From Candidatus Accumulibacter propinquus (GTDB taxonomy: Bacteria; Pseudomonadota; Gammaproteobacteria; Burkholderiales; Rhodocyclaceae): a stretch of DNA of 16,440 bases. A model generated the notes under the pieces. It did no database searches and was not told the DNA's origin. It saw only the letters and a program-made list of their open reading frames with translations. The translations under genes were made by a program, and so were the position numbers. Below, piece by piece: positions 1-6,207 of the stretch (the stretch's first letter is position 1; each line of letters starts with the position of its first letter). Where the stretch lies: positions 1 to 16,440 of the forward strand of contig JADKBU010000046.1 in assembly GCA_016714935.1 (NCBI GenBank), in the 5' to 3' direction.

Positions 1-57
1 CGAACTGTCGACCTTCGCATTACGAATGCGCTGCTCTACCGACTGAGCTACAGCGGC
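1..57 (-). tRNA. tRNA-Thr (anticodon CGT), 3' end cut off by the window edge
   Basis: Read on the minus strand from 57 down, the sequence starts with a 7-base acceptor arm (GCCGCTG), then TAGCTCAGTCGGTAGAGCA, the classical D-arm. An anticodon stem-loop with loop TTCGTAA follows, placing CGT at the anticodon, and then the start of the T-arm (TTCG). The order and the anticodon arm closely resemble the known bacterial tRNA-Thr(CGT) pattern. The T-arm end, the 3' acceptor strand and any CCA lie outside the window, so acceptor pairing cannot be checked. Confidence 0.93.
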
Positions 58-90
58 AAGGGAAATGTCGCCACCCCATGTAGGGACTGG

Positions 91-119
91 ATTATAACAA
101 CAGACTGGTTGCTTGAGAA
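91..119 (-). promoter_or_regulatory. Sigma-70 promoter of the tRNA-Thr gene
   Basis: On the minus strand a perfect -10 box TATAAT (96 to 91) is preceded, after 17 bases, by TTCTCA (119 to 114), which matches four of six bases of the -35 consensus. Initiation would fall near 84, leaving a leader of roughly 27 bases before the mature tRNA 5' end at 57. The -35 is weak; the -10 and the position make the call. Confidence 0.65.
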
Positions 120-266
120 TACTGGAGGATGCTCGCAATCAATTGTGCGAAGATCTACCGACGGAAAGCGTGCGCAATGTGCGCTACCGCACAGATCCTG
201 TCAGTCGTTTACCGGACCATGTGTTTGGGTGCTTGGCCCACCCCCTCCGCCAGGCACCTGTAGTGC

Positions 267-305
267 CGGCCCGGCAACGGTACCCCCCCGTTCCGGGCCG
301 TTTTT
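267..305 (+). terminator. Strong rho-independent terminator on the plus strand with no assigned gene
   Basis: CGGCCCGG (267-274) pairs with CCGGGCCG (293-300). After a one-base bulge the stem continues with AACGG (276-280) against CCGTT (288-292), closed by a small C-rich loop. TTTTT follows immediately at 301-305. On the minus strand there is no T-run after the hairpin, so the polarity is plus. No plus-strand gene lies upstream inside the window. Confidence 0.75.
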
Positions 306-385
306 CTGCCGCCAACCCGTTCAGCAGGTGTTGCAGCAACCCCAAGGGCAGGTGCAGAGAATCGCCCATTCGCTTGTTACCACAC

Positions 386-417
386 CGAAAACTCCCCGCT
401 GGTGCCGGGAGTTTTCG
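386..417 (-). terminator. Terminator downstream of nifS (possibly bidirectional)
   Basis: An 11-bp perfect stem, CGAAAACTCCC (386-396) with GGGAGTTTTCG (407-417), surrounds a 10-base loop. The GC-rich core is flanked by A4 and T4 inside the stem, the usual form of a bidirectional intrinsic terminator. It lies about 35 bases past the nifS stop and would end the iscA-nifU-nifS transcript. Confidence 0.75.
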
Positions 418-452
418 TTTGGCATGCCGCCCAAGCAGCGGCACTGGGTACG

Positions 453-1661
453 TTAGGCGTATTCGGGCTGGAATGCTTGCTCCGGATTGGCCACCGGTCC
501 TTCGCCGCTCCAGTAGGGTGAGAGTTTCCTGAGTTGCGCGATGATCGGTGGCACGCAGGCGATGACCCGGTCGACTTCCGCTTCGGTGTTGTAACGCGAC
601 AACGAGAATCGGATCGTGCCGTGCGCCGCCGTGTAGGGGATACCCATCGCCCGCATCACATGCGATGGCTCCAGGGAACCCGAGGTGCAGGCGGATCCGG
701 AGGATGCGGCAATTCCCTGCTGGTTCAGGAGCAGCAAGATCCCTTCGCCTTCGACGTACTCGAAGGCGATGCTCGCCGTATTCGGCAGACGATAGAGCGT
801 GTCGCCACTGATGAAGGCGTTGCGGACACGCGCGAGTATGCCGCGTTCGAGCCGGTCGCGCAGCCGCTTGACGCTGGTGTTCTCGGTTGCCATGTAGTGC
901 TGGGCGAGTTCGCAGGCTACCCCCAGGCCAACGATCGACGCCGAGTTTTCGGTGCCGGCGCGGCGACCGCGTTCCTGATGGCCACCCCGCAGCAGCGGGC
1001 GAAAGCGGGTGTTGCGACGCACGTACAACACGCCGATGCCTTTCGGGGCGTGCAACTTGTGACCGGACAACGACAGCATGTCGATCTTCGTGTTTTTCAG
1101 GTCGATACCGACCTTGCCGACGGCCTGCACGGCGTCGGTGTGGAACAGGACGCCCTTCTCGTGCGCCATCTCGGCCATTTCCTCGACCGGAAACAGGGTT
1201 CCCGTTTCGTTGTTGGCCCACATCGCCGACACGATGGCCACGCGATCGTTGAGCAGCGACTTGTATTCGTCGAGGTCGATGCGTCCCTTGCGGTCGACAC
1301 GCAGGCGATGCACGACGTAGTTTTCCTTCTCCAGGTACGTGCACAGCGTGAGGATCGCCGGATGCTCGACGACCGTGGTGATCACCGTGCGACGTTCGGG
1401 GTTGGCCTTCAGCGCCGAAAGAATGGCGGTGCTGTCGGACTCGGTGCCACAGGAGGTGAAAACGATTTCCGAGTCGTGCGCAGCGCCGAGCAGTGACTGC
1501 ACCTTGATGCGCGCTTCCTTGATCGCCTTGCCGACCTGGGAACCGAAACTGTGGATCGAAGAAGCATTGCCGAACTGCTCGGTAAAGAAAGGCAGCATGG
1601 CGGCCACGACGGCGGGATCACAGGCCGTCGTGGCGTTGTTGTCCATATAGATCGGTTGCAT
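453..1661 (-). CDS. nifS: NifS cysteine desulfurase
   Basis: A 402-residue pyridoxal-phosphate enzyme that removes sulfur from L-cysteine as a protein-bound persulfide and hands it to NifU for Fe-S cluster assembly in the nitrogenase pathway. It begins MQPIYMDNNATTACDP, the NifS/IscS N-terminal signature. The PLP lysine sits in SLSGHKLHAPKG at residue 202 and the persulfide cysteine in SSGSACTSGS at residue 325, the positions I recall for Azotobacter vinelandii NifS. The frame is open upstream to 1793, but the ATG at 1661 has an AGGAG ribosome site at suitable distance and starts exactly at the family N-terminus. It is the last gene of iscA-nifU-nifS, 26 bases after nifU, followed by a terminator. 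The SSGSACTSGS motif and linkage to nifU favour NifS over housekeeping IscS. Confidence 0.97.
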   Translation of the reverse strand: MQPIYMDNNATTACDPAVVAAMLPFFTEQFGNASSIHSFGSQVGKAIKEARIKVQSLLGAAHDSEIVFTSCGTESDSTAILSALKANPERRTVITTVVEHPAILTLCTYLEKENYVVHRLRVDRKGRIDLDEYKSLLNDRVAIVSAMWANNETGTLFPVEEMAEMAHEKGVLFHTDAVQAVGKVGIDLKNTKIDMLSLSGHKLHAPKGIGVLYVRRNTRFRPLLRGGHQERGRRAGTENSASIVGLGVACELAQHYMATENTSVKRLRDRLERGILARVRNAFISGDTLYRLPNTASIAFEYVEGEGILLLLNQQGIAASSGSACTSGSLEPSHVMRAMGIPYTAAHGTIRFSLSRYNTEAEVDRVIACVPPIIAQLRKLSPYWSGEGPVANPEQAFQPEYA

Positions 1662-1687
1662 GGTCTTCTGCTCCTGTCGGATGAGTG

Positions 1688-2572
1688 TTACGCGCGCGCC
1701 AGCGCGGCGACAGGCAGTACCTGCACCAGTTCGCCCAGGGCTTCGATGAGTTTTTGCTGGACCCCACCGAGGGTCGCGGCTTCCATGGCACATCCCCGGC
1801 AGGCGCCGGTGAGATCGACGTAGATCTTCTTGCCATCGACCTCGACCAGGGTGACGTCACCGTGATCGCGCTGCAGCATCGGGCGGATCGCCTCAAGAGT
1901 CTCTTCAATCTTGCGGATGCGCTGGTAATTGGTCAGTTTCGGCTTGCCGGGCGCCTCGGCCGCAGCCGTCCTGGCCTTGGCAGGCTTCGGCTCGTTGGCA
2001 TAGAGGCGGCCGTTGACCGCGATCAGGATGTCCTCGATCTTCTCGTGACAGGCCGAGCAGCCGCCACCGGCTTTCGTATAGTTGGCCACCTCTTCGAGGG
2101 TCCTGAGGCTGTTGGCACGAATGGTATCCTCGATCATCACGGCGTCGATCGCAAAACACTTGCAGACCAGATCGCCGTCTTCGTGATCGTCTTTCCATAC
2201 CTCGCCACGATAGTTGGCGACCGCCGCCTGCAGCGCCTCGCGTCCCATCACCGAACAGTGCATCTTTTCCGGCGGCAGACCGTCGAGATAGTCGGCGATG
2301 TCCTGGTTGCTGACCTGCAGGGCCTCGTCGAGCGTCTTGCCCTTGATGATCTCGGTCAGGGCCGACGACGAGGCAATCGCCGAGCCGCAGCCGAAGGTCT
2401 GGAAGCGCGCGTCGTCGATGACTTCCGTTTCGGGGTTGACCTTCAGCATCAGGCGCAGCGCGTCGCCGCACTTGATGGAACCGAAGTCGCCGATACCGTT
2501 GGCGTTTTCCAGAGGTCCCGAATTCCTCGGGTTGAAGAAGTGTTCGCGCACCTTCTCGGAGTAGTCCCACAT
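1688..2572 (-). CDS. nifU: NifU Fe-S cluster scaffold protein
   Basis: A 294-residue, three-domain scaffold on which clusters are built with NifS sulfur and delivered to nitrogenase proteins. The N-terminal IscU-like domain (about 1-125) has its three cluster cysteines at 35, 62 and 106. The central [2Fe-2S] domain has Cys137, Cys139, Cys172 and Cys175. A linker rich in Lys, Pro and Ala (about 193-213) leads to the C-terminal Nfu domain with CRGC at 258-261. All key residues are present. The start at 2572 has an AAGGAG ribosome site overlapping the stop codon of iscA, 10 bases away, so the two are probably translationally coupled. The full three-domain form is the nitrogen-fixation-type NifU rather than IscU. 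Confidence 0.97.
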   Translation of the reverse strand: MWDYSEKVREHFFNPRNSGPLENANGIGDFGSIKCGDALRLMLKVNPETEVIDDARFQTFGCGSAIASSSALTEIIKGKTLDEALQVSNQDIADYLDGLPPEKMHCSVMGREALQAAVANYRGEVWKDDHEDGDLVCKCFAIDAVMIEDTIRANSLRTLEEVANYTKAGGGCSACHEKIEDILIAVNGRLYANEPKPAKARTAAAEAPGKPKLTNYQRIRKIEETLEAIRPMLQRDHGDVTLVEVDGKKIYVDLTGACRGCAMEAATLGGVQQKLIEALGELVQVLPVAALARA

Positions 2573-2582
2573 GATGATCTCC

Positions 2583-2909
2583 TTAGCCGGTGAACGATTG
2601 GCCGCAGGCGCAGGCGCCCGACACGTTCGGATTGTTGAACTTGAATCCGGTCTGGGTCAGGCTGTCGACGAAGTCGACGGTCAGGCCTTCGAGCATCGAA
2701 CTGCTCATCGGATCGACCAGCAATTTGGCGCCGGTGCCGACATCGAACTCCAGATCATCCGCGCTCTTGTCCTGTTCGAGGCGCAGGCCATACTGCAGCC
2801 CGGCGCAACCACCACCGGAAACGAAGATGCGCAGACCGGCGACCGGAGTCTCCGTTGCCTTGATGAAACGGTTTATCGCCTTGGATGCGGCGGGGGTCAG
2901 CGTGATCAT
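2583..2909 (-). CDS. iscA: Nif-type IscA/HesB iron-sulfur carrier
   Basis: A 108-residue A-type carrier protein that holds iron or an Fe-S cluster for transfer during cluster maturation. The three conserved cysteines are Cys35 in GGGCAGLQY and Cys100/Cys102 in GACACGQSF. The frame is open further upstream to 3194, but the start at 2909 (MITLTPAASKAI) has an AAGGAG site 8 bases before it and is the family start; the extension would run across the sigma-54 promoter. It is the first gene of the iscA-nifU-nifS unit, so it is likely the Nif-dedicated copy. A housekeeping IscA or ErpA could look similar, but the context argues for the Nif copy. Confidence 0.93.
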   Translation of the reverse strand: MITLTPAASKAINRFIKATETPVAGLRIFVSGGGCAGLQYGLRLEQDKSADDLEFDVGTGAKLLVDPMSSSMLEGLTVDFVDSLTQTGFKFNNPNVSGACACGQSFTG

Positions 2910-2958
2910 GGTGCGCTCTCCTTCTGATGGGGTGGGTTTGCGGCTCTCACCATCCCTT

Positions 2959-2974
2959 TGCAAGCTTCGTACCA
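2959..2974 (-). promoter_or_regulatory. Sigma-54 (-24/-12) promoter of iscA-nifU-nifS
   Basis: On the minus strand TGGTACGAAGCTTGCA matches the consensus TGGCAC-N5-TTGCA with one change, with GG and GC separated by exactly 10 bases. Transcription should begin near 2948, about 39 bases before the iscA ATG. A NifA site and an IHF-like site lie upstream in the expected order. Confidence 0.9.
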
Positions 2975-2991
2975 GCCCCGAGAAGCGCTCA

Positions 2992-3004
2992 TAACTCGTT
3001 GAAT
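2992..3004 (-). promoter_or_regulatory. IHF-like site in the iscA promoter region
   Basis: ATTCAACGAGTTA on the minus strand fits the IHF core WATCAA-N4-TTR with one mismatch. It lies between the NifA site and the -24 element, where a DNA bend would bring the activator to the polymerase. The motif is short and degenerate, so location is the main support. Confidence 0.5.
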
Positions 3005-3042
3005 TGCAATTGGTGTTGGCCATTATTCCGGATTTTGAGCTT

Positions 3043-3058
3043 TGTCGTAAACACGACA
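3043..3058 (-). promoter_or_regulatory. NifA upstream activator site for iscA-nifU-nifS
   Basis: TGTCGTGTTTACGACA on the minus strand is a perfect TGT-N10-ACA site, with the symmetry extended to TGTCG/CGACA. Its centre is about 100 bases upstream of the predicted start of transcription, within the usual range for NifA. It overlaps the foot of the hairpin that follows fdxB. Confidence 0.88.
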
Positions 3059-3095
3059 CGCCGACATCCGATCCGATCTCGCGGACGCCGGCGTG
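3057..3095 (-). terminator. Terminator-like hairpin after fdxB
   Basis: In the minus-strand transcript, 13 positions pair (3083-3095 with 3057-3069) around a 13-base loop, including two G-U wobbles. On the plus strand those two positions would be A-C mismatches, so the structure fits RNA of the nif transcript. It starts 10 bases after the fdxB stop. Only a short T-run (GTGTTT) follows, so termination may be partial. Confidence 0.55.
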
Positions 3096-3105
3096 TGGGA
3101 CGAGC

Positions 3106-3402
3106 TCACGCCTCGGCAGACGCATAGGTGTAGCAGTCCTTCGGGCAAACGCGGCCGCAGGCGCCACAGCCGATGCAGTCGGCGCCATTGGCAATGGTCA
3201 TGACCATCATTTCGTCGTCATCGGCATCGTCGTCGTCCACGTCAGCGAGCAACTGCTCACTGCGTTCGACGAGATCGAGAACATTGCGTGGACAGACCTT
3301 GTAGCAGCGGCCGCAACCGATGCACTTCCTGGGATCGAGGAAGCTGACGAACTGTGGGATCCACTCGTCCCCACCGCGTGTGCGTCCGGTGATCGTGGTC
3401 AT
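3106..3402 (-). CDS. fdxB: Nif-specific ferredoxin III, 2[4Fe-4S] type
   Basis: A 98-residue ferredoxin expected to carry two [4Fe-4S] clusters and to supply electrons to nitrogenase or its cofactor assembly. The two cluster motifs are Cys27-Cys30-Cys33-Cys37 and Cys76-Cys79-Cys82-Cys86, each ending in CP. Between them is an Asp-rich stretch (about 54-64). I believe an acidic linker here is normal for this family. The start at 3402 was chosen over an upstream ATG at 3444 because AAAGG lies 8 bases before it and the upstream extension (many Arg and Lys) lies inside the preceding gene. It is the last gene of the nifE unit, four bases after the DUF683 gene. Confidence 0.93.
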   Translation of the reverse strand: MTTITGRTRGGDEWIPQFVSFLDPRKCIGCGRCYKVCPRNVLDLVERSEQLLADVDDDDADDDEMMVMTIANGADCIGCGACGRVCPKDCYTYASAEA

Positions 3403-3406
3403 TTTC

Positions 3407-3619
3407 TTAGCCTTTCTGCGCCGCCTGCAGGCGGGCGTTGGCAACCGCCCAGGCCTGACAGGCCTCGAGCGTTGCCCGTGATATTTCCGGGAGTTCCTGC
3501 CAACCGGCAGGCAGCCTGTCTTCCACCAGGTCGTGAAGTTGCGCCGCCCACTCGCTGGCGATACGTTTCAGCTTCTTCACTTCCCTGTCGAGTTCCTTGA
3601 GTTCGCTTTCGGTCATCAT
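3407..3619 (-). CDS. Small Nif-associated DUF683 (CCE_0567-type) protein
   Basis: A 70-residue, mostly helical protein of the family that regularly sits between the DUF269 gene and a ferredoxin gene in nif operons (orf6-like in Azotobacter). A charged heptad-like helix covers about residues 3-33, followed by a second helix after the LPAGW turn. The family is reported as a small metal-binding helical protein; its role in nitrogen fixation is not settled. Two adjacent ATG codons are possible starts (3619 and 3616). The AAGGGGG ribosome site is only two bases from the first, so the second is spaced better and may be the real start. It lies 7 bases after the DUF269 stop. Confidence 0.9.
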   Translation of the reverse strand: MMTESELKELDREVKKLKRIASEWAAQLHDLVEDRLPAGWQELPEISRATLEACQAWAVANARLQAAQKG

Positions 3620-3626
3620 CGCCCCC

Positions 3627-4112
3627 TTACATGCCGGCCACTTCTGGGAATCTGCCGATAATGCCCAACGCCACGGCCAGGTGCTTGTCGCCTTCGGTTT
3701 TCATTTTCGACAACGACTCGAAGCCGAAGCGATGCACGTCGCGTAGCGTCCGATCCATGACCAGCAGCTTGCCGACGGTAATCAGCGCCCGACCAAAACC
3801 CTCATGGGTGATCTGTACGAAGGGCACCGCCATCTGGCCGCACTCCTTTTCGATCAACACCGCGATCGCGTTGTGGAAGGCCTTGACACGGGCCAGCGTC
3901 ACTTCGTCCGGATCACCGATGGTCGGAATCGCACGCTTCTGTTCCTTGCTCAGCACGTAGCCGGCGAGAATCGCCGATGTCGGCTTGCCGTCCCACTGGC
4001 CGTAGCTGTCGAGCGCCCGCGTCTGGCGCAGCATTTCCTTGACAAAGTCAGTGGCATAGACGGGATCATTGGCGGGTTCGATGGCGGATTCGGGGGCAAG
4101 GGTTTCAGTCAT
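3627..4112 (-). CDS. NifX-associated nitrogen fixation protein (DUF269)
   Basis: A 161-residue member of the DUF269 family, found almost only beside nifX in nitrogen fixers (orf5-like in Azotobacter). The segment from about 19 to 156 carries the family pattern: FVKEMLRQTRALDSYGQWDG, a KRAIPTIGDPD stretch and FVQITHEGFGRALI. Biochemical function is not firmly known; a role in FeMo-co precursor handling is inferred from its constant neighbours. The start at 4112 has GGAGA upstream. Its 5' neighbour is separated by about 100 noncoding bases, unusual within this otherwise tightly packed operon. Confidence 0.93.
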   Translation of the reverse strand: MTETLAPESAIEPANDPVYATDFVKEMLRQTRALDSYGQWDGKPTSAILAGYVLSKEQKRAIPTIGDPDEVTLARVKAFHNAIAVLIEKECGQMAVPFVQITHEGFGRALITVGKLLVMDRTLRDVHRFGFESLSKMKTEGDKHLAVALGIIGRFPEVAGM

Positions 4113-4209
4113 TTGGTTTCTCCGGGAAATGCGGCCTTGGAAGGCGCGTCAGCGAGCCTGGCAGGGTTCCTGGGCAGGTACGGCGCGCGGTGGGTAAGAG
4201 GGAAGCAGA

Positions 4210-4368
4210 TCACGCCTGGCGCGAGCGGGAGAGAGTGGCCCAATCGAGATCATTGCGGGTATATCGGTGACATTCGCGGTCGGCGAGCAGTTGTCCGGAC
4301 AGAAAGTGGACCGGGACGGCGAAAAGGGTGTCGGTCATGCCGCCGCTTGTTTCGCGGAAGCTGGGCAT
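4210..4368 (-). CDS. Small ORF of unknown function between nifX and the DUF269 gene
   Basis: A 52-residue frame whose ATG (4368-4366) overlaps the nifX stop in the form TGATG, typical of translational coupling. An internal ATG at 4338 would give 42 residues starting MTDTLFAVPVHFLSG. I do not recognise the product. By hand count 38 of 52 codons end in G or C, in line with a coding frame in this GC-rich genome. Neither start has a strong ribosome site. It sits where nifX and the DUF269 gene are normally adjacent. It could be a real accessory peptide or a chance frame. Confidence 0.4.
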   Translation of the reverse strand: MPSFRETSGGMTDTLFAVPVHFLSGQLLADRECHRYTRNDLDWATLSRSRQA

Positions 4369-4787
4369 CATTCGTCCCAGCCCTCTTCGAGCATCCGATC
4401 GAAGCGACTGTTGTCGGCCGCTTGTTGGCGAATGGCCTTGTCGACCCACGCGATGCCACCTTCGCGGACCGCCAGACTGATTTCCTTCAGCAGCCCTTCG
4501 ATCGCTGCTTCATCGTCCAGGCGGATCGGCTGGACGCCTGCCGCGAGCAGCTGTTTCACCGCCGATGCCCCTGCCGCAAGGCAATACACGGCGGCACAGC
4601 CGGTGAGCGTGCCAATCTTGGCCGGTAGCCGGTTCTCGTTGCCGTCCATGCTTTCCGGTGGAAACTCGACGAGCTCGACCAACTGCGCGCGTTCGCCGTC
4701 CAGGGCATAGATCGCGAAACCTTCGGCAGCACCGAAGTGCTGGTTGACGGTGCTGCGGTCATTGCTGGCAAAGGCCACCCTGAGCAT
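4368..4787 (-). CDS. nifX: NifX FeMo-cofactor precursor-binding protein
   Basis: A 139-residue member of the NifX/NifB-C/VnfX-like family, small cytoplasmic proteins that bind the cofactor precursor and exchange it with NifEN during FeMo-co assembly. It opens with MLRVAFASNDRSTVNQHFGA, the family start with the conserved NQHFG-like motif, and shows GTLTGCAAVYCLA around residues 60-72. The start at 4787 has a GGGAGG ribosome site fused to the nifN stop codon 14 bases upstream, so nifN and nifX are probably coupled. Longer starts up to 4973 would overlap nifN extensively and are rejected. Confidence 0.95.
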   Translation of the reverse strand: MLRVAFASNDRSTVNQHFGAAEGFAIYALDGERAQLVELVEFPPESMDGNENRLPAKIGTLTGCAAVYCLAAGASAVKQLLAAGVQPIRLDDEAAIEGLLKEISLAVREGGIAWVDKAIRQQAADNSRFDRMLEEGWDE

Positions 4788-4800
4788 GCTCGGCGCCTCC

Positions 4801-6207
4801 CTAGTGCTGGACCAGGCCAGAGCCAGGCGTCGGCCGGAACTGCGGATCGCCGGCGCGGTTGACCCGGTATATGGATCGATGGACAGGGGTGTCATGGTGG
4901 TTCCCCAGGAAGAGATTGGCGATGTCGAACAGGGCCTGACGTGCGCCGCGATAGCCGACCCAGGTCCGTGCATAGCCCCCGACCCAGTCGTACTGCGGGA
5001 AGCCGGCGCGCAGCAAGGGAATCTGCAGGCGTTCCGCGCTCGCCGCCGCGTGCGAATTGGAGACGATCAGTTGGGCTCGATGGGCCAGAGCCTGGCGTTC
5101 GAGATCCTCGAGATCGCCGATCCGTACCGTCGCGGCGGGCAGGTCGGCGAGGATCTCCGCGCGACTTGACGCCACGGCAGCCACTACCTCGGCGCCGACG
5201 CCATGGAGGAACTGTCCGAGCGCAACCAGCAAATCTGGATCGGCAGCGATGCCGACACGCAGGAAGCCGGTCATGAAATGCGTGTCGACCATCGCGTCCT
5301 GCAACTGAGCCCTCTGTCGCTCGATGCCGGCGGTCACCGGCTGACCGGAGAGTTCGGTCAATACCAGGGTGAAGGCATCGCAGGCGTCGAGGCCCAGCAG
5401 ATGGTCGAAGCGGAAGTCCGGCACGCCGGTACGCGACTTGAGCAGATCCGCGGCGCGGTTCAGCGAGCGTCCAATGACCAGGGTGGCCGCCGCTTCGCCA
5501 AGCGTCGCCACTTCGCCTCGGGAGGTTCCGCCGAGCGTCAGCGGGGTACTGTCCTGATCGATCAGGTGCCCGTCGAGCGAATCACCGATATCCGGCAGCA
5601 CCAGCGGTCGCAGGCCGAAAGCCTCGATCCAGGTCTTGATCGCCTCGATGTCTCCGGGCGTCAGCATCGACGAGGCGAGCACGTTGACCTGCTTGCGGCG
5701 GCGCCCGACCAGTGACGAATTCGTGGTGTCCGGGACCAGCGTGTCAATGATCGCTTCGACCGCCAGAGCAAAACCGGTTTCGAGACACCCGGCATAGTCC
5801 GGCGTGTTCACCGGCACCACCGCGGTCTCCGCGAACTGCGGATGGCGAGCGTGGAATTCGCGCACCAGCCGCTGGATGTCGCAACCCTGCGTTTCGGACA
5901 GGCCGGTGGTCGGCAGGCCGATGATTTCCGGCGAATTTTTCTCGCAGAGCACGCGCAGGCCCTCGATGACGTTCTCGTCGGCGCTCATGATGCTCGACAC
6001 CTGATCCATGGCCGTCGTCTGCAGCGGAATCGGCTCGCGGAAATGGCGCACCAGAAATACCTTGCCGAAGGCGGTGCAACCCTGCGAGCCGTGCAACATC
6101 GGGATCGCTCGGCGCAGGCCGAGGAAAGCGAGCGCGGCGCCTATCGGTTGACTGGCCTTGAGCGGACTCACCGCCAGCGGTTTGGCACGTTTGAGGATCT
6201 CAACCAT
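4801..6207 (-). CDS. nifN: NifN, FeMo-co scaffold subunit
   Basis: A 468-residue NifK-like protein that forms the NifEN tetramer with NifE, on which the NifB cofactor precursor is converted to mature FeMo-co. Starts MVEILKRAKPLAVSPLKASQ, the typical NifN opening. Cys44 in HGSQGCTAFGKV is the single NifN cysteine known to help ligate the [4Fe-4S] cluster at the NifE/NifN interface. DQVSSIMSADENVIEGL near 68-84 is also characteristic. Its ATG overlaps the end of nifE by eight bases, with GGAG upstream inside nifE, so expression of the two subunits is coupled. Confidence 0.97.
   Translation of the reverse strand: MVEILKRAKPLAVSPLKASQPIGAALAFLGLRRAIPMLHGSQGCTAFGKVFLVRHFREPIPLQTTAMDQVSSIMSADENVIEGLRVLCEKNSPEIIGLPTTGLSETQGCDIQRLVREFHARHPQFAETAVVPVNTPDYAGCLETGFALAVEAIIDTLVPDTTNSSLVGRRRKQVNVLASSMLTPGDIEAIKTWIEAFGLRPLVLPDIGDSLDGHLIDQDSTPLTLGGTSRGEVATLGEAAATLVIGRSLNRAADLLKSRTGVPDFRFDHLLGLDACDAFTLVLTELSGQPVTAGIERQRAQLQDAMVDTHFMTGFLRVGIAADPDLLVALGQFLHGVGAEVVAAVASSRAEILADLPAATVRIGDLEDLERQALAHRAQLIVSNSHAAASAERLQIPLLRAGFPQYDWVGGYARTWVGYRGARQALFDIANLFLGNHHDTPVHRSIYRVNRAGDPQFRPTPGSGLVQH

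Larger units (their letters stand above)
120..452. other. Gene-poor intergenic stretch between the tRNA promoter and nifS
   Basis: I see no convincing coding region here. Short open frames exist on both strands but lack a ribosome site or a recognisable product, and one of them runs through a terminator hairpin. The stretch holds two structures listed separately: a plus-strand terminator at 267-305 and a bidirectional-looking terminator at 386-417. Confidence 0.6.

Noticed and set aside
1..57. The tRNA-Thr gene as the insertion site of a nif island
   Set aside because: Islands normally insert at the 3' end of a tRNA. Here that end points left, out of the window, while the nif genes lie on the 5' side, and I saw no repeated tRNA fragment on the right.
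184..374. A 63-codon minus-strand frame after nifS (starting MGDSLHLPLGLLQ)
   Set aside because: It lies downstream of the nifS terminator, lacks a clear ribosome site and runs through the 267-305 hairpin, with no recognised product.
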